Origin: Gordonia sputi NBRC 100414
GTDB taxonomy: Bacteria > Actinomycetota > Actinomycetes > Mycobacteriales > Mycobacteriaceae
Direction: 5' to 3'
DNA: 64,000 nucleotides
NCBI RefSeq assembly: GCF_000248055.1
Contig: NZ_BAFC01000087.1
Location: 1 to 64,000 of the forward strand
Under the pieces are notes generated by a model. That model saw nothing but the letters and a program-made list of their open reading frames with translations. It made no database searches and was not told the DNA's origin. Of the stretch, positions 17,060 to 26,664 are shown piece by piece. Position 1 is the stretch's first letter. Every line of letters starts with the position of its first letter. The translations under genes and the position numbers were made by a program.

Positions 17060-17974
17060 ATGACGGAGGGTGCACAGAGCTCGGCCGGTTCGCAGTCGGC
17101 GGAACCATCGGCGACAGAGAGCGCCAAGGCCGCGAAGAAGCGTCGACGCCGCGAGCCGCCGCCGGACCCGACGCCGCTCTACGGGCTCATCGACGCGCAC
17201 ACGCATCTCGCCGCGTGCGGTGGTCGTTCGCCCGAGACCGTTCGGGCGATCGTCGACCATGCCGAGAGTGTCGGCGTTGAGATGGTTGTCACAGTTGCCG
17301 ACGACATGGTCGACGCGCGGTGGGCGGTTTCGGCGGCGGACTGGGACGACCGGGTCTACGCGGCGGTCGCGCTGCACCCGATGAACGCGGGCGACCTCGA
17401 CGACGCCACCTCGCGCGAGCTGGAGCAGATGGCGCAGCATCCGAGGGTGGTGGCCGTCGGCGAGACCGGTCTCGATTACTATTGGCCCGCCCGGTCCGAC
17501 GACTGCGCGACGCCCGAGATTCAGCACGAAGCCTTCCGCTGGCACATCAGGCTCGCGAAGAGCATCGGCAAGCCGTTGATGATCCACAACCGCGAAGCCG
17601 ACCGCGATGTGCTGGACATTCTGGCTGATGAGGGCGCTCCCGACACCGTGATCATGCATTGCTTCTCCGGTGACCAAAACGTTGCACGCGAATGCGTCGA
17701 ACGCGGTTACTACCTCAGTTTCGCGGGCACAGTGAGCTTCGCCAACGCCGCGTCGCTGCGAGATGCCGCACGCGTCGTGCCGGATGAGTTGCTGCTCGTC
17801 GAAACCGACGCTCCGTTCCTGACGCCGGATCCCTATCGGGGACAACCTAATCAACCATACTGTCTGCCGTACACGGCCAGGTCGTTGGCATCGACGCGTG
17901 GAGTCGATGCCGAATCCTTGGCCAGGACGCTCGGCGACAACGCGCGACGCGCCTACCAGCTACCTTTGCGGTAA
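17060..17974 (+). CDS. tatD: TatD-family metal-dependent DNase/hydrolase
   Basis: 304 aa. TatD signatures are LIDAHTHL (metal-binding HxH), AVGETGLDYYW (bridging Glu), IHNREADRD, MHCFSGD and LLVETDAPFLTP (metal Asp). The TIM-barrel enzyme is a 3'-5' exonuclease and repair nuclease in other bacteria. A basic, low-complexity N-terminal extension of about 40 residues (KAAKKRRRREPP) precedes the domain. TAGAGT (17047-17052) is 7 nt before ATG 17060, so the transcript is probably leaderless. Position between metS/pabB and rpfB reproduces Rv1008. Confidence 0.93.
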   Translation: MTEGAQSSAGSQSAEPSATESAKAAKKRRRREPPPDPTPLYGLIDAHTHLAACGGRSPETVRAIVDHAESVGVEMVVTVADDMVDARWAVSAADWDDRVYAAVALHPMNAGDLDDATSRELEQMAQHPRVVAVGETGLDYYWPARSDDCATPEIQHEAFRWHIRLAKSIGKPLMIHNREADRDVLDILADEGAPDTVIMHCFSGDQNVARECVERGYYLSFAGTVSFANAASLRDAARVVPDELLLVETDAPFLTPDPYRGQPNQPYCLPYTARSLASTRGVDAESLARTLGDNARRAYQLPLR

Positions 17975-18060
17975 TCGCCCCGTCTCGTTATCGTATTGTG
18001 ATCCCGCGTGATGGTGGGCGTCGATTGAACGGATGATTCGGTCTCTGTTTGATAGTGACC

Positions 18061-20135
<2,075 letters not shown>

Positions 20136-20147
20136 GCTACCGGCCGG

Positions 20148-20254
20148 GCGCTACACGCCGCCGACTGGGCGCTCGAGACTGCCGACTGGGCGCTCGAGAC
20201 CGTCGACTGTACGCTCCACGCCGCCGATTGGGCGTCTCGTGCCGCGAACGGCGC
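20148..20254. repeat. Second array of the 20-bp CTCGAG-containing unit
   Basis: About four to five copies of a GCCGACTGGGCGCTCGAGAC-like unit lie between ksgA and the convergent amidohydrolase gene. They share unit and orientation with the array at 11624-11732. They mark the junction between core genome and the accessory block. Confidence 0.8.
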
Positions 20255-20256
20255 GT

Positions 20257-21576
20257 CTATCCGGACGCCGCCGCGCGCTGCTCCACGAGTGTCCGTAGCC
20301 GCCAGGCGATTGCGCGCGAGTCCTGGGACACCAAGTGATAGTCGCGCACCACCCAGCGTCCCGCGATCATCACGTCCCGCGGCTTTCTGCCCGGCGACGC
20401 CCACAGCAGACCATCTATGGGGTCGCCGACACCGGCATCGGAAACGTCTCCGCAATCCCATACGCAGAGGTCGGCTGCCGCACCTACCTCCAATCGGCCG
20501 AGCTCGCTGCGACCCAGTCCCGCAGCGGATCCGCGCGTTGCCGCCTCGACGAGGGTGCGCGCGGAGAGAGGCCGACCCGTCAATCCCGAAGCCTGCATCG
20601 CGAGCCGCGCGTCGGCCAGCAGATGTCCACCGTCGTTGCTGCCGCCTCCGCTTGTCCCGAGGCCGACGACGATCCCGGCCTCGAGTAGGTCCGCGACGGG
20701 CGCGATGCCCCAGCCCATGGGAATGTCGCACCCCGGTGCATGAGTCGCGTGTACTCCGGCCTCCGCGAGTCGAAGCACTTCGTCGTCAGTGACATCACAG
20801 AGGTGAGCGACCGTGACATCGGTATCGAGCCAGCCCCAATCCTCGAGAAGCCTCAGAGGGCGAGCGCCGTAGCGCTCGCACGCAATGGCGACGTCGATCT
20901 GCTCATTTGCCTGAGTGCGTCTCCGTAGCCCCAATTCCGTTGCCGCGCGGCCCAGTTCGTGAAAAGTCTCCTTCGAGTCGGCATGCACGCCCGACGGGCC
21001 GGTGGCCAGTTGAAGCATTCCGTCGTCGCTGATGCCACCCGACGTCGAACCCAGGTAAGCGGCGTGAATCGCTCGCACGGAATCGGCTGCGGCCCAGGGA
21101 TCGTCGCGCGCGGTACCGCGGACAAAGACGAGTCGTGCACCGAGATCGTGGGCCGCCGCGATCGTCGCGCCTGCCAACTCGACCGAATCAATGTCCGCAG
21201 GCCAGGTCAGGTGATGGTCGGCGATGGTTGTGACGCCCGCCAACACCGACTCCGCGAGCCCGACCGCTGCTGCTGCACCGGCCAGGTCTGGATCGACTCG
21301 AAGCCCGCGGTACGCGGCGCCCATGATCCGCAACCATTCGTGCATCGGCTGGAATCTGCTGCCGGGCAATGTTCGAAAGGCACTTTGCAGTAGGTGATGG
21401 TGTGCATTGACCAGACCTGGAGTGACGACGCAGTCGGTGCAGTCGACGACTTCGGGCTCACCGGCGAGTGCCGTGTGGTTCTCGACGATGAGTCCATCGT
21501 CGACCACTACGGCATCGGCCGTTTCGGCGCACGCGCCGACGACAGCCAGGGCGTTCTGCAGTCGCGTGCTGCTCAT
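20257..21576 (-). CDS. 8-oxoguanine-deaminase-like amidohydrolase with altered metal site
   Basis: 439 aa, amidohydrolase superfamily, ATZ/TRZ-8-oxoguanine deaminase branch. The first metal motif NAHHHLLQSAFRTLPG (H59-H61) and the third-strand AH (H258) are intact, as are the branch features GARPLRLLEDWGWL and SNDGGHLLADAR. Two expected residues are not. The HLAE motif reads QANE (Q222 for the metal His), and the GVDG/GTDG motif reads GTSG (S309 for the metal/catalytic Asp). CPSSN is APGCD. The frame is otherwise undamaged and full length. It may have a changed metal site or substrate, or be inactive. It overlaps the ferredoxin reductase gene by ATGA and belongs to its operon. Confidence 0.85.
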   Translation of the reverse strand: MSSTRLQNALAVVGACAETADAVVVDDGLIVENHTALAGEPEVVDCTDCVVTPGLVNAHHHLLQSAFRTLPGSRFQPMHEWLRIMGAAYRGLRVDPDLAGAAAAVGLAESVLAGVTTIADHHLTWPADIDSVELAGATIAAAHDLGARLVFVRGTARDDPWAAADSVRAIHAAYLGSTSGGISDDGMLQLATGPSGVHADSKETFHELGRAATELGLRRRTQANEQIDVAIACERYGARPLRLLEDWGWLDTDVTVAHLCDVTDDEVLRLAEAGVHATHAPGCDIPMGWGIAPVADLLEAGIVVGLGTSGGGSNDGGHLLADARLAMQASGLTGRPLSARTLVEAATRGSAAGLGRSELGRLEVGAAADLCVWDCGDVSDAGVGDPIDGLLWASPGRKPRDVMIAGRWVVRDYHLVSQDSRAIAWRLRTLVEQRAAASG

Positions 21577-22607
21577 AGATCAAGAACCAAACGTCCGCTG
21601 GTGCAACGGGATACACAAAGCATCATTGTTTCGTTCTCGGCGCGTTCCTCAGATGTCAGCACCGAATCGCGATGCTCGACCTCACCGCTGACGACCTCAG
21701 CCTCACAGGTTCCGCACACACCTTCGCGACACGACGACACCGTCACGATCCCCTCGTCGTCGAACACATCCAAAATGGACCGGCCAATCGGTACCTCGAC
21801 CGTCCTGCCAGACAATGCCAGGGAGACCTCGAAGGGTGAGTCCTGTGCTGCCGCATTGTCGGTTGCGGCGAAACGCTCATAGAACACATCGACGGCGTGT
21901 TGGTCCGCGCAGGCAGCTGTGGCGTCGGCGATCAGCGACTCAGGTCCGCAGGTGTACACAGCGGTGCCGGGTGGGAGGCCCGCGAGCTGGTCGAACAGAG
22001 TCACACGTCCCTCGTTCGACGACGAGTGGATGACGACTCGGTCGCCGTATCGCTCGCAAAGCTCTGTTGCATATGCCATGTGAGCTTGGTCGGCACCTGT
22101 GTAAAGGAGACTCCATGGGCGACCTTTGCTTTCGGCTTCGGCCACCAGCGAGATCAGTGGAGTAATGCCTATTCCGCCGGCAACAAACACATACTTGAGC
22201 GCACGCGTAAGTGCAAAGTGGTTGCGTGGCGGACTGATTCGAAGTACAGAAGCTTCATGCGACCCGTGGTGGAGAGATAGCGAACCGCCGCGTCCGTCCT
22301 CGCACTTGGCGACCGCGATGCGATAGTGGCCGTGGTCATCGGGGTCAGAAGTGAGAGAGTACTGGCGGACTACGCCTGCGGGAGTGTGGACGTCGATGTG
22401 TGAACCGGGCGACCAGTGGGGGAGTGAATTCGACTGGATGGGGGCAAACGTGAACTCGTCGACGCGATCGGTCAGTTGACGACGTTCGATGATTCGCACA
22501 TCGATGAGTCCGCCGGGGCCAGCGGACAAAACATCACTGCTCTCGCGGTGGTTGTCGTCGGAAGATGTTGCGCTACTGCCATTTTCAGGTTGTGAATCGG
22601 TTGACAT
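21573..22607 (-). CDS. Ferredoxin-type oxidoreductase (VanB/phthalate dioxygenase reductase family)
   Basis: 344 aa. The N-terminal 30 residues are Ser/Asp-rich linker. A flavin-binding domain (VRQYSLTSDP), an NAD-binding domain (FVAGGIGITPLISL, YTCGPESL) and a C-terminal plant-type [2Fe-2S] domain (SCREGVCGTCEAEV...CVSRC) follow in the phthalate dioxygenase reductase order. Such proteins pass electrons from NADH to a Rieske oxygenase or demethylase. No oxygenase gene is in the window, so the partner is encoded elsewhere or the acceptor differs. It is co-transcribed with the amidohydrolase downstream and lies 55 nt after the XRE-cupin regulator. Confidence 0.9.
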   Translation of the reverse strand: MSTDSQPENGSSATSSDDNHRESSDVLSAGPGGLIDVRIIERRQLTDRVDEFTFAPIQSNSLPHWSPGSHIDVHTPAGVVRQYSLTSDPDDHGHYRIAVAKCEDGRGGSLSLHHGSHEASVLRISPPRNHFALTRALKYVFVAGGIGITPLISLVAEAESKGRPWSLLYTGADQAHMAYATELCERYGDRVVIHSSSNEGRVTLFDQLAGLPPGTAVYTCGPESLIADATAACADQHAVDVFYERFAATDNAAAQDSPFEVSLALSGRTVEVPIGRSILDVFDDEGIVTVSSCREGVCGTCEAEVVSGEVEHRDSVLTSEERAENETMMLCVSRCTSGRLVLDL

Positions 22608-22662
22608 GAGAACTCCTCAATGGAAGGTCTCCGTCGGGTTCCCAGCCAAGGAACCGCTATTC

Positions 22663-23268
22663 CTACCCCGAGGCCTGTACGACGATCAATCGAGCGATAT
22701 GGCCGTGACTCAGTCGCCAGCGGTGAGGAATGTTGCCAGCATAGTAAAGGCTGTCACCCGCTCGCAATTCGATCGTTTCGCTCTCGCCGAGGTCGACCTC
22801 GATACTCCCTTCGATCACGTGCACCCACTCGTCCTGGTGATGTTGGTAGTACCGGTCGAACCCCGTGCTCCGGATGACGTTTTCCTGCGGATAGAAGGCG
22901 GCGTCCCCACGCACCAGCAGTCGGGTGTAACTCTCCTCGCCGTTCCCTCCGGTGCGTGGTAGCGCGGTGCCCTCCTCGTTGCGAACAAGTGCCGCGCCGG
23001 CAGGGAGTGTCACCTCCTGCGGTGCCGACGTTTGAGGGGGAGCGGCCGCGAGCATCAGGCTGACCTGGGTTGTTCCCAGCGCTGATGCGATGCGTTCGAG
23101 CGTGACCATCGATGGCCTGGCATAACCTCGCTCGAGCTGGGACAAGAATGGATGAGAGATGTCCGCCTCGGCGGCAAGCTGCGCGAGCGTGACACCCTTG
23201 TCCCTTCTCCTTCTACGGATCTCGGCACCCAGGGCCTCCTGTGCGGGATCGGGGTTGGCGAGAGCCAC
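22663..23268 (-). CDS. XRE-cupin transcriptional regulator
   Basis: 201 aa. The N-terminal HTH_3 domain (about 12-70) has GVTLAQLAAEADISHPFLSQLERGYARPSMVTLERIASAL. A C-terminal cupin (about 110-198) contains YYQHHQDEWVHVIEGSIEVDLG and LRAGDSLYYAGNIPHRWR. This architecture (PuuR/MppR type) usually represses catabolic operons and binds a small ligand in the cupin. It is the first gene of the minus-strand unit and diverges from the catabolic plus-strand operon, so it is the obvious local regulator. The cupin metal ligands look mostly present (HHQDEW, H in IPHRW). The effector is presumably the imported compound or an intermediate (inference). Confidence 0.9.
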   Translation of the reverse strand: MALANPDPAQEALGAEIRRRRRDKGVTLAQLAAEADISHPFLSQLERGYARPSMVTLERIASALGTTQVSLMLAAAPPQTSAPQEVTLPAGAALVRNEEGTALPRTGGNGEESYTRLLVRGDAAFYPQENVIRSTGFDRYYQHHQDEWVHVIEGSIEVDLGESETIELRAGDSLYYAGNIPHRWRLSHGHIARLIVVQASG

Positions 23269-23283
23269 TGGACCACTCCTGTT

Positions 23284-23311
23284 GTCTCGGTCGTCTTGTC
23301 TCGGTCGTCAC
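23284..23311. repeat. Tandem 14-bp direct repeat in divergent control region
   Basis: TTGTCTCGGTCGTC occurs twice back to back, about 15 bp upstream of the start of the XRE-cupin regulator gene. It may be a direct-repeat binding site or simple slippage. Confidence 0.55.
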
Positions 23312-23327
23312 CGCCTGTCGCAATGGC

Positions 23328-23353
23328 ACTGACCATGGTCAGTTGCGTACAAC
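23328..23353. promoter_or_regulatory. Palindromic operator candidates in divergent control region
   Basis: A perfect 16-bp palindrome, ACTGACCATGGTCAGT (23328-23343), is followed at once by GTTG-CGTA-CAAC (23342-23353). They lie about 60 bp upstream of the XRE-cupin gene. The 16-bp perfect dyad fits an XRE-family dimer. Confidence 0.5.
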
Positions 23354-23537
23354 GCACGGAATTGACGTTGATGATCACGATAGCCGGGACACCAATTCCT
23401 CTGCGCCCCTTACGGAGAGGTGTGTCGACACCCTGGTCCTGCATTCGGTCGACCCGTAGCGTCTCACCTCCACACTTGTCACACATCCATCGCTTGGGCG
23501 TAACAAGTCGGCAATAGGACGACCGTAATTTGATCGA

Positions 23538-23554
23538 TGTTGACCACATCAACA
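23538..23554. promoter_or_regulatory. Operator candidate upstream of catabolic operon
   Basis: Inverted repeat TGTTGA-CCACA-TCAACA lies 84 bp before the plus-strand operon. The 369-bp gap 23269-23637 otherwise holds no accepted gene. A TAATTT hexamer (23526-23531) just upstream is a possible -10, but no clear -35 was found. Confidence 0.45.
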
Positions 23555-23637
23555 ATCCCCGTCGCCCAGCCAGGCGGGACCGCTACAGCCTTGGTCTGCA
23601 TTACTCGATATCGCAGCCGACACCTTCGGAGAACCAC

Positions 23638-24876
23638 ATGCCAGCTTCTGATTTGCCGACGCTTCGGCTGATCACCGCACGCTCGCGCACTGGCGAGATG
23701 ATTGACGTGTTGTTGGATCGTGGCGTCGACGGCAGGGCGCGGGTCAAGAACATCGCGCCCGGAGGCTCGATCGGCGAAGTCGACGGTCACCTGGTTCTCG
23801 ACGATCACGTGCTGCTGCCCCCGGCGGCCGACCCGCATGCTCACCTGGACAAGGCGTTGTCATGGAACGTACTGAATCCGCAGGTCGGAGACCTCGGCGC
23901 CGCCATCGACTGTTGGCGAGCGGGTGCCGAGAGGTTCGACGAGGAGTCGTTCTATCGGCGTGCCCATCGAGCCGCCACCACGATGCTGGAACGAGGAACC
24001 ACAGCCGTCCGGACGCATGTCGACGTGCTTGCCGATGACGATCCCTATCGCGCCATCCGTGCGATAGATCGCGTTCGGCATGAACTCCGGCCCTTCATGA
24101 CGATTCAGATCGCACTGCTTGCGCCGCCGGGAACGCCCGACGACGTGATCCACGGTGCACTTGACGTCGGCGCCGATCTAGTCGGAGGTGCGCCACACAT
24201 CGCCGACGATCCAGTGGCAGAAGTCGCCCGCCTCATCCACATCGCCGAAACACGCTGTGTGGGCGTCGATCTGCACACCGACGAGTTTCTTGCGGGCGAT
24301 CACACAACGATTGGCACGTATGCCGAACTCGTGGCGCACTGGCCGGCCGACGTTGTGCGTACCGCCGGACACTGTTGCCGACTCTCGACGATGGATCGGC
24401 AGGAGCTGTCGACATCGATTGACGCGCTGCGAAACTCCGGAATCTCGGTCGTCGCACTGCCGATCACCAACCTCTATCTTCAGGGCCGCGCAGACGACGG
24501 TCGCGGGGCGCCGCGTGGAATCGCGCCCCTCTCTGCGCTCGCGGATGGAGGTGTAAGGGTTGCCGCCGGCGCCGACAACATACGAGATCCGTTCAATCCG
24601 ATGGGAAGTGGTGATGCGCTCGAGACAGCCTCACTGCTTGTCACTGCTGGCCATCAAATACCCGCAACAGCAATTGATCTCGTGACATCATCGGCGCGCT
24701 CGGTGTTGGGCTTGGCCGAGGCGGGCCCGGTCGTGGGAGCACTCGCAGACTTCATGGCGGTGCGGGGTGCCGACCAGATCGAGGCCATGGCCACAACACC
24801 CGATGCTCGTGTCGTCATTGTCGACGGCCGGATCATCTCCCGAACAAAGTCGAGCACCTGGTCGGTATTCGACTGA
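23638..24876 (+). CDS. Cytosine-deaminase-like amidohydrolase
   Basis: 412 aa, CodA branch of the amidohydrolase superfamily. Every expected metal and catalytic motif is present: PHAHLDKALSW (H67, H69), VDLHTDEF (His and Glu), TAGHCC (His) and AAGADNIRDPFNPMGSGD (Asp). CodA relatives deaminate cytosine, creatinine, isoguanine or other cyclic amidines. The start at ATG 23638 follows GGAG with good spacing; the longer frame from TTG 23530 has no site. It is the first gene of the plus-strand operon, just ahead of the importer, so it probably acts on the imported ring compound. Composition is less GC-rich than backbone genes. Confidence 0.88.
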   Translation: MPASDLPTLRLITARSRTGEMIDVLLDRGVDGRARVKNIAPGGSIGEVDGHLVLDDHVLLPPAADPHAHLDKALSWNVLNPQVGDLGAAIDCWRAGAERFDEESFYRRAHRAATTMLERGTTAVRTHVDVLADDDPYRAIRAIDRVRHELRPFMTIQIALLAPPGTPDDVIHGALDVGADLVGGAPHIADDPVAEVARLIHIAETRCVGVDLHTDEFLAGDHTTIGTYAELVAHWPADVVRTAGHCCRLSTMDRQELSTSIDALRNSGISVVALPITNLYLQGRADDGRGAPRGIAPLSALADGGVRVAAGADNIRDPFNPMGSGDALETASLLVTAGHQIPATAIDLVTSSARSVLGLAEAGPVVGALADFMAVRGADQIEAMATTPDARVVIVDGRIISRTKSSTWSVFD

Positions 24877-24939
24877 CTACCAATCTATCTCGGCAGATCT
24901 GTTACAAGAATCGAACATCCGTTGATCGTGAAGGACACC

Positions 24940-25713
24940 ATGACATCGACATCACCACCATCGGACTCAGTGACCACCGGGCATCCGGTGGTTGGCTTTG
25001 AGCACGTCGACCTCCGCTTCCCCGATGGGACCCACGCCCTCCACGATGTGAACCTCGAAGTGCGCGAGGGAGAGTTCGTCTCTGTCGTCGGACCCTCGGG
25101 TTGCGGGAAATCGACGCTTCTGCGGTTGTCCGCTGGACTGGAGACGATATCCGACGGTTACATGCAATGTGGTGCTGACCGCATCGGCTATGTCTTCCAG
25201 GACGCGACCCTGCTTCCGTGGCGTTCAGTCGCAGACAACGTTGCGCTCCTGGCGGAACTCGACGGTGTCGGAAAGCGGGAGCGACGTAGTCGCGCCTCGG
25301 CGGCTCTCGAACTAGTGGGGCTTGATGGATTCGGAGATCACCTGCCGCACATGCTCTCCGGAGGCATGCGGATGCGCGTCTCGCTTGCTCGGTCACTGAC
25401 CGTCGATCCACAGCTGTTCCTTTTCGACGAGCCCTTCGCGGCGCTCGACGAGATCACCCGCCAGCGTCTTGGCCAGGAATTGACCGAGCTATTCGACCGC
25501 ACGACATTCGCCGGTCTCTTCATCACGCACTCGGTGAGCGAGGCCGTCTATCTGTCCACGCGGGTGGTCGTGATGTCCGGACGGCCCGGGACCATTGTCG
25601 GAGAGTTCGACGTCCCGTTCGACTACCCGCGCTCGCCCGACCTCCGATTTGACCGCGAGTTCACTGACCTCACCGAACGAGTGTCGGTCGCACTACGAGA
25701 GGCGCACTCATGA
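24940..25713 (+). CDS. ABC importer ATP-binding protein (SsuB/TauB/ThiZ type)
   Basis: 257 aa. Walker A GPSGCGKST, Q-loop YVFQDATLLPWRSVADN, signature LSGGMRMRVSLARS (usually LSGGM-RQR) and Walker B LFLFDEPFAALDE with FITHSVSEAVYL. The PWR-containing Q-loop is typical of nitrate/sulfonate/pyrimidine importers. The ATG at 24940 has AAGGA just upstream; the TTG at 24922 is disfavoured. It overlaps the permease gene by 4 nt (ATGA). It energises the membrane complex formed with the two following genes. Confidence 0.92.
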   Translation: MTSTSPPSDSVTTGHPVVGFEHVDLRFPDGTHALHDVNLEVREGEFVSVVGPSGCGKSTLLRLSAGLETISDGYMQCGADRIGYVFQDATLLPWRSVADNVALLAELDGVGKRERRSRASAALELVGLDGFGDHLPHMLSGGMRMRVSLARSLTVDPQLFLFDEPFAALDEITRQRLGQELTELFDRTTFAGLFITHSVSEAVYLSTRVVVMSGRPGTIVGEFDVPFDYPRSPDLRFDREFTDLTERVSVALREAHS

Positions 25714-26591
25714 CCAACTCCACAGCCACCGGGCCCGGACCGGACGCAGCCGCCACCGCTGTCTCCGCCACCGCTGATCTAGCGCTGGCGACTCCGCCAA
25801 TGCGCAATCGCGCTACGTGGGTACAAAAGGTGCGTCGCACGGTTGCGCCGCTGCTCGTGTTCGCGATCGTCATTGGGGCCTGGTATCTGGTCAGCTATGT
25901 GGTGCTCGACGCGTCCAGACGCTTCCTGATGCCACCGCCCCAGGAAGTGGTCCGCGACGGCCTGTTCGGTGACTCGGCCCCCGAGATGTGGCAAGCGCTC
26001 GGGCGCACTGCGGCGGTTGCTCTCACGGGACTGCTGATCGCGGCGGTCGTCGGCATCGCCTGGGCCATAGCGATGGCACATTCGAAGACGATGGAGAATG
26101 CGCTGTTCCCGTATGCTGTTGTATTGCAGTGCATTCCGATCCTTGCATTGGTTCCCCTCGTTGGATTCTGGTTCGGATTCGGTTTTGGTGCACGGGTATT
26201 CGTGTGCGTGTTGATCGCGTTGTTCCCCATCGTGTCGAACACGCTCTTCGGATTCCAGTCGGTTGACCCCAGGATGCGCGACCTGTTCGCGCTGCACCAT
26301 CCGAGCCGGATGACGGTGCTCCGCAAACTCGAGTTCCCCGCGGCCATGCCGGCGATATTCGCGGGCCTTCGTATCTCGGCGGGTCTCGCAGTGGTCGGCG
26401 CCATCGTCGGTGATTTCTTCTTCAAGCAGGGCAACCCCGGTATCGGAATTCTGATCGACAATTATCGGTCCCGTCTTGAAGCCCCGGAACTTTTTGCGGC
26501 AATCCTGCTTGCATCGCTCCTTGGTGTCGCCGTGTTCTGGTTCTTCGGCTGGCTCGGAAACCGAATTGTCGGGCGCTGGTACCAGAAGTAG
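25710..26591 (+). CDS. ABC importer permease (SsuC/ThiX type)
   Basis: 293 aa, BPD_transp_1 family. About six hydrophobic segments follow a 30-residue Ala/Thr-rich cytoplasmic tail. The coupling (EAA) loop is LRKLEFPAAMPAIFAGLRISAGLAVVGAIVGDF. RRFLMPPPQEV at the start of the domain is typical of the taurine/sulfonate/HMP class. It overlaps the ATPase gene by ATGA. A hand count over 26161-26220 gives about 52% G+C, low for this genome, and fits horizontal origin. Confidence 0.92.
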   Translation: MTNSTATGPGPDAAATAVSATADLALATPPMRNRATWVQKVRRTVAPLLVFAIVIGAWYLVSYVVLDASRRFLMPPPQEVVRDGLFGDSAPEMWQALGRTAAVALTGLLIAAVVGIAWAIAMAHSKTMENALFPYAVVLQCIPILALVPLVGFWFGFGFGARVFVCVLIALFPIVSNTLFGFQSVDPRMRDLFALHHPSRMTVLRKLEFPAAMPAIFAGLRISAGLAVVGAIVGDFFFKQGNPGIGILIDNYRSRLEAPELFAAILLASLLGVAVFWFFGWLGNRIVGRWYQK

Positions 26592-26618
26592 CTCACCCCC
26601 AACATATTTCGTCACTGA

Positions 26619-26639
26619 ACACTCGATTCCATCGAGTGT
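26619..26639 (+). promoter_or_regulatory. Intercistronic stem-loop before binding-protein gene
   Basis: Perfect 8-bp arms ACACTCGA and TCGAGTGT surround a TTCCA loop, in the 73-nt gap between permease and SBP genes. A stem-loop here often stabilises or uncouples the highly expressed SBP part of an importer mRNA. No U-tract follows, so it is not an obvious terminator. Confidence 0.6.
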
Positions 26640-26664
26640 CGCTCGTTCACACGATGAGGAAAAC

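Noticed and set aside
23530..23637. N-terminal extension of the CodA-like protein from TTG 23530
   Set aside because: It runs through an inverted-repeat control region, lacks an RBS, and the conserved protein begins at ATG 23638 behind GGAG.
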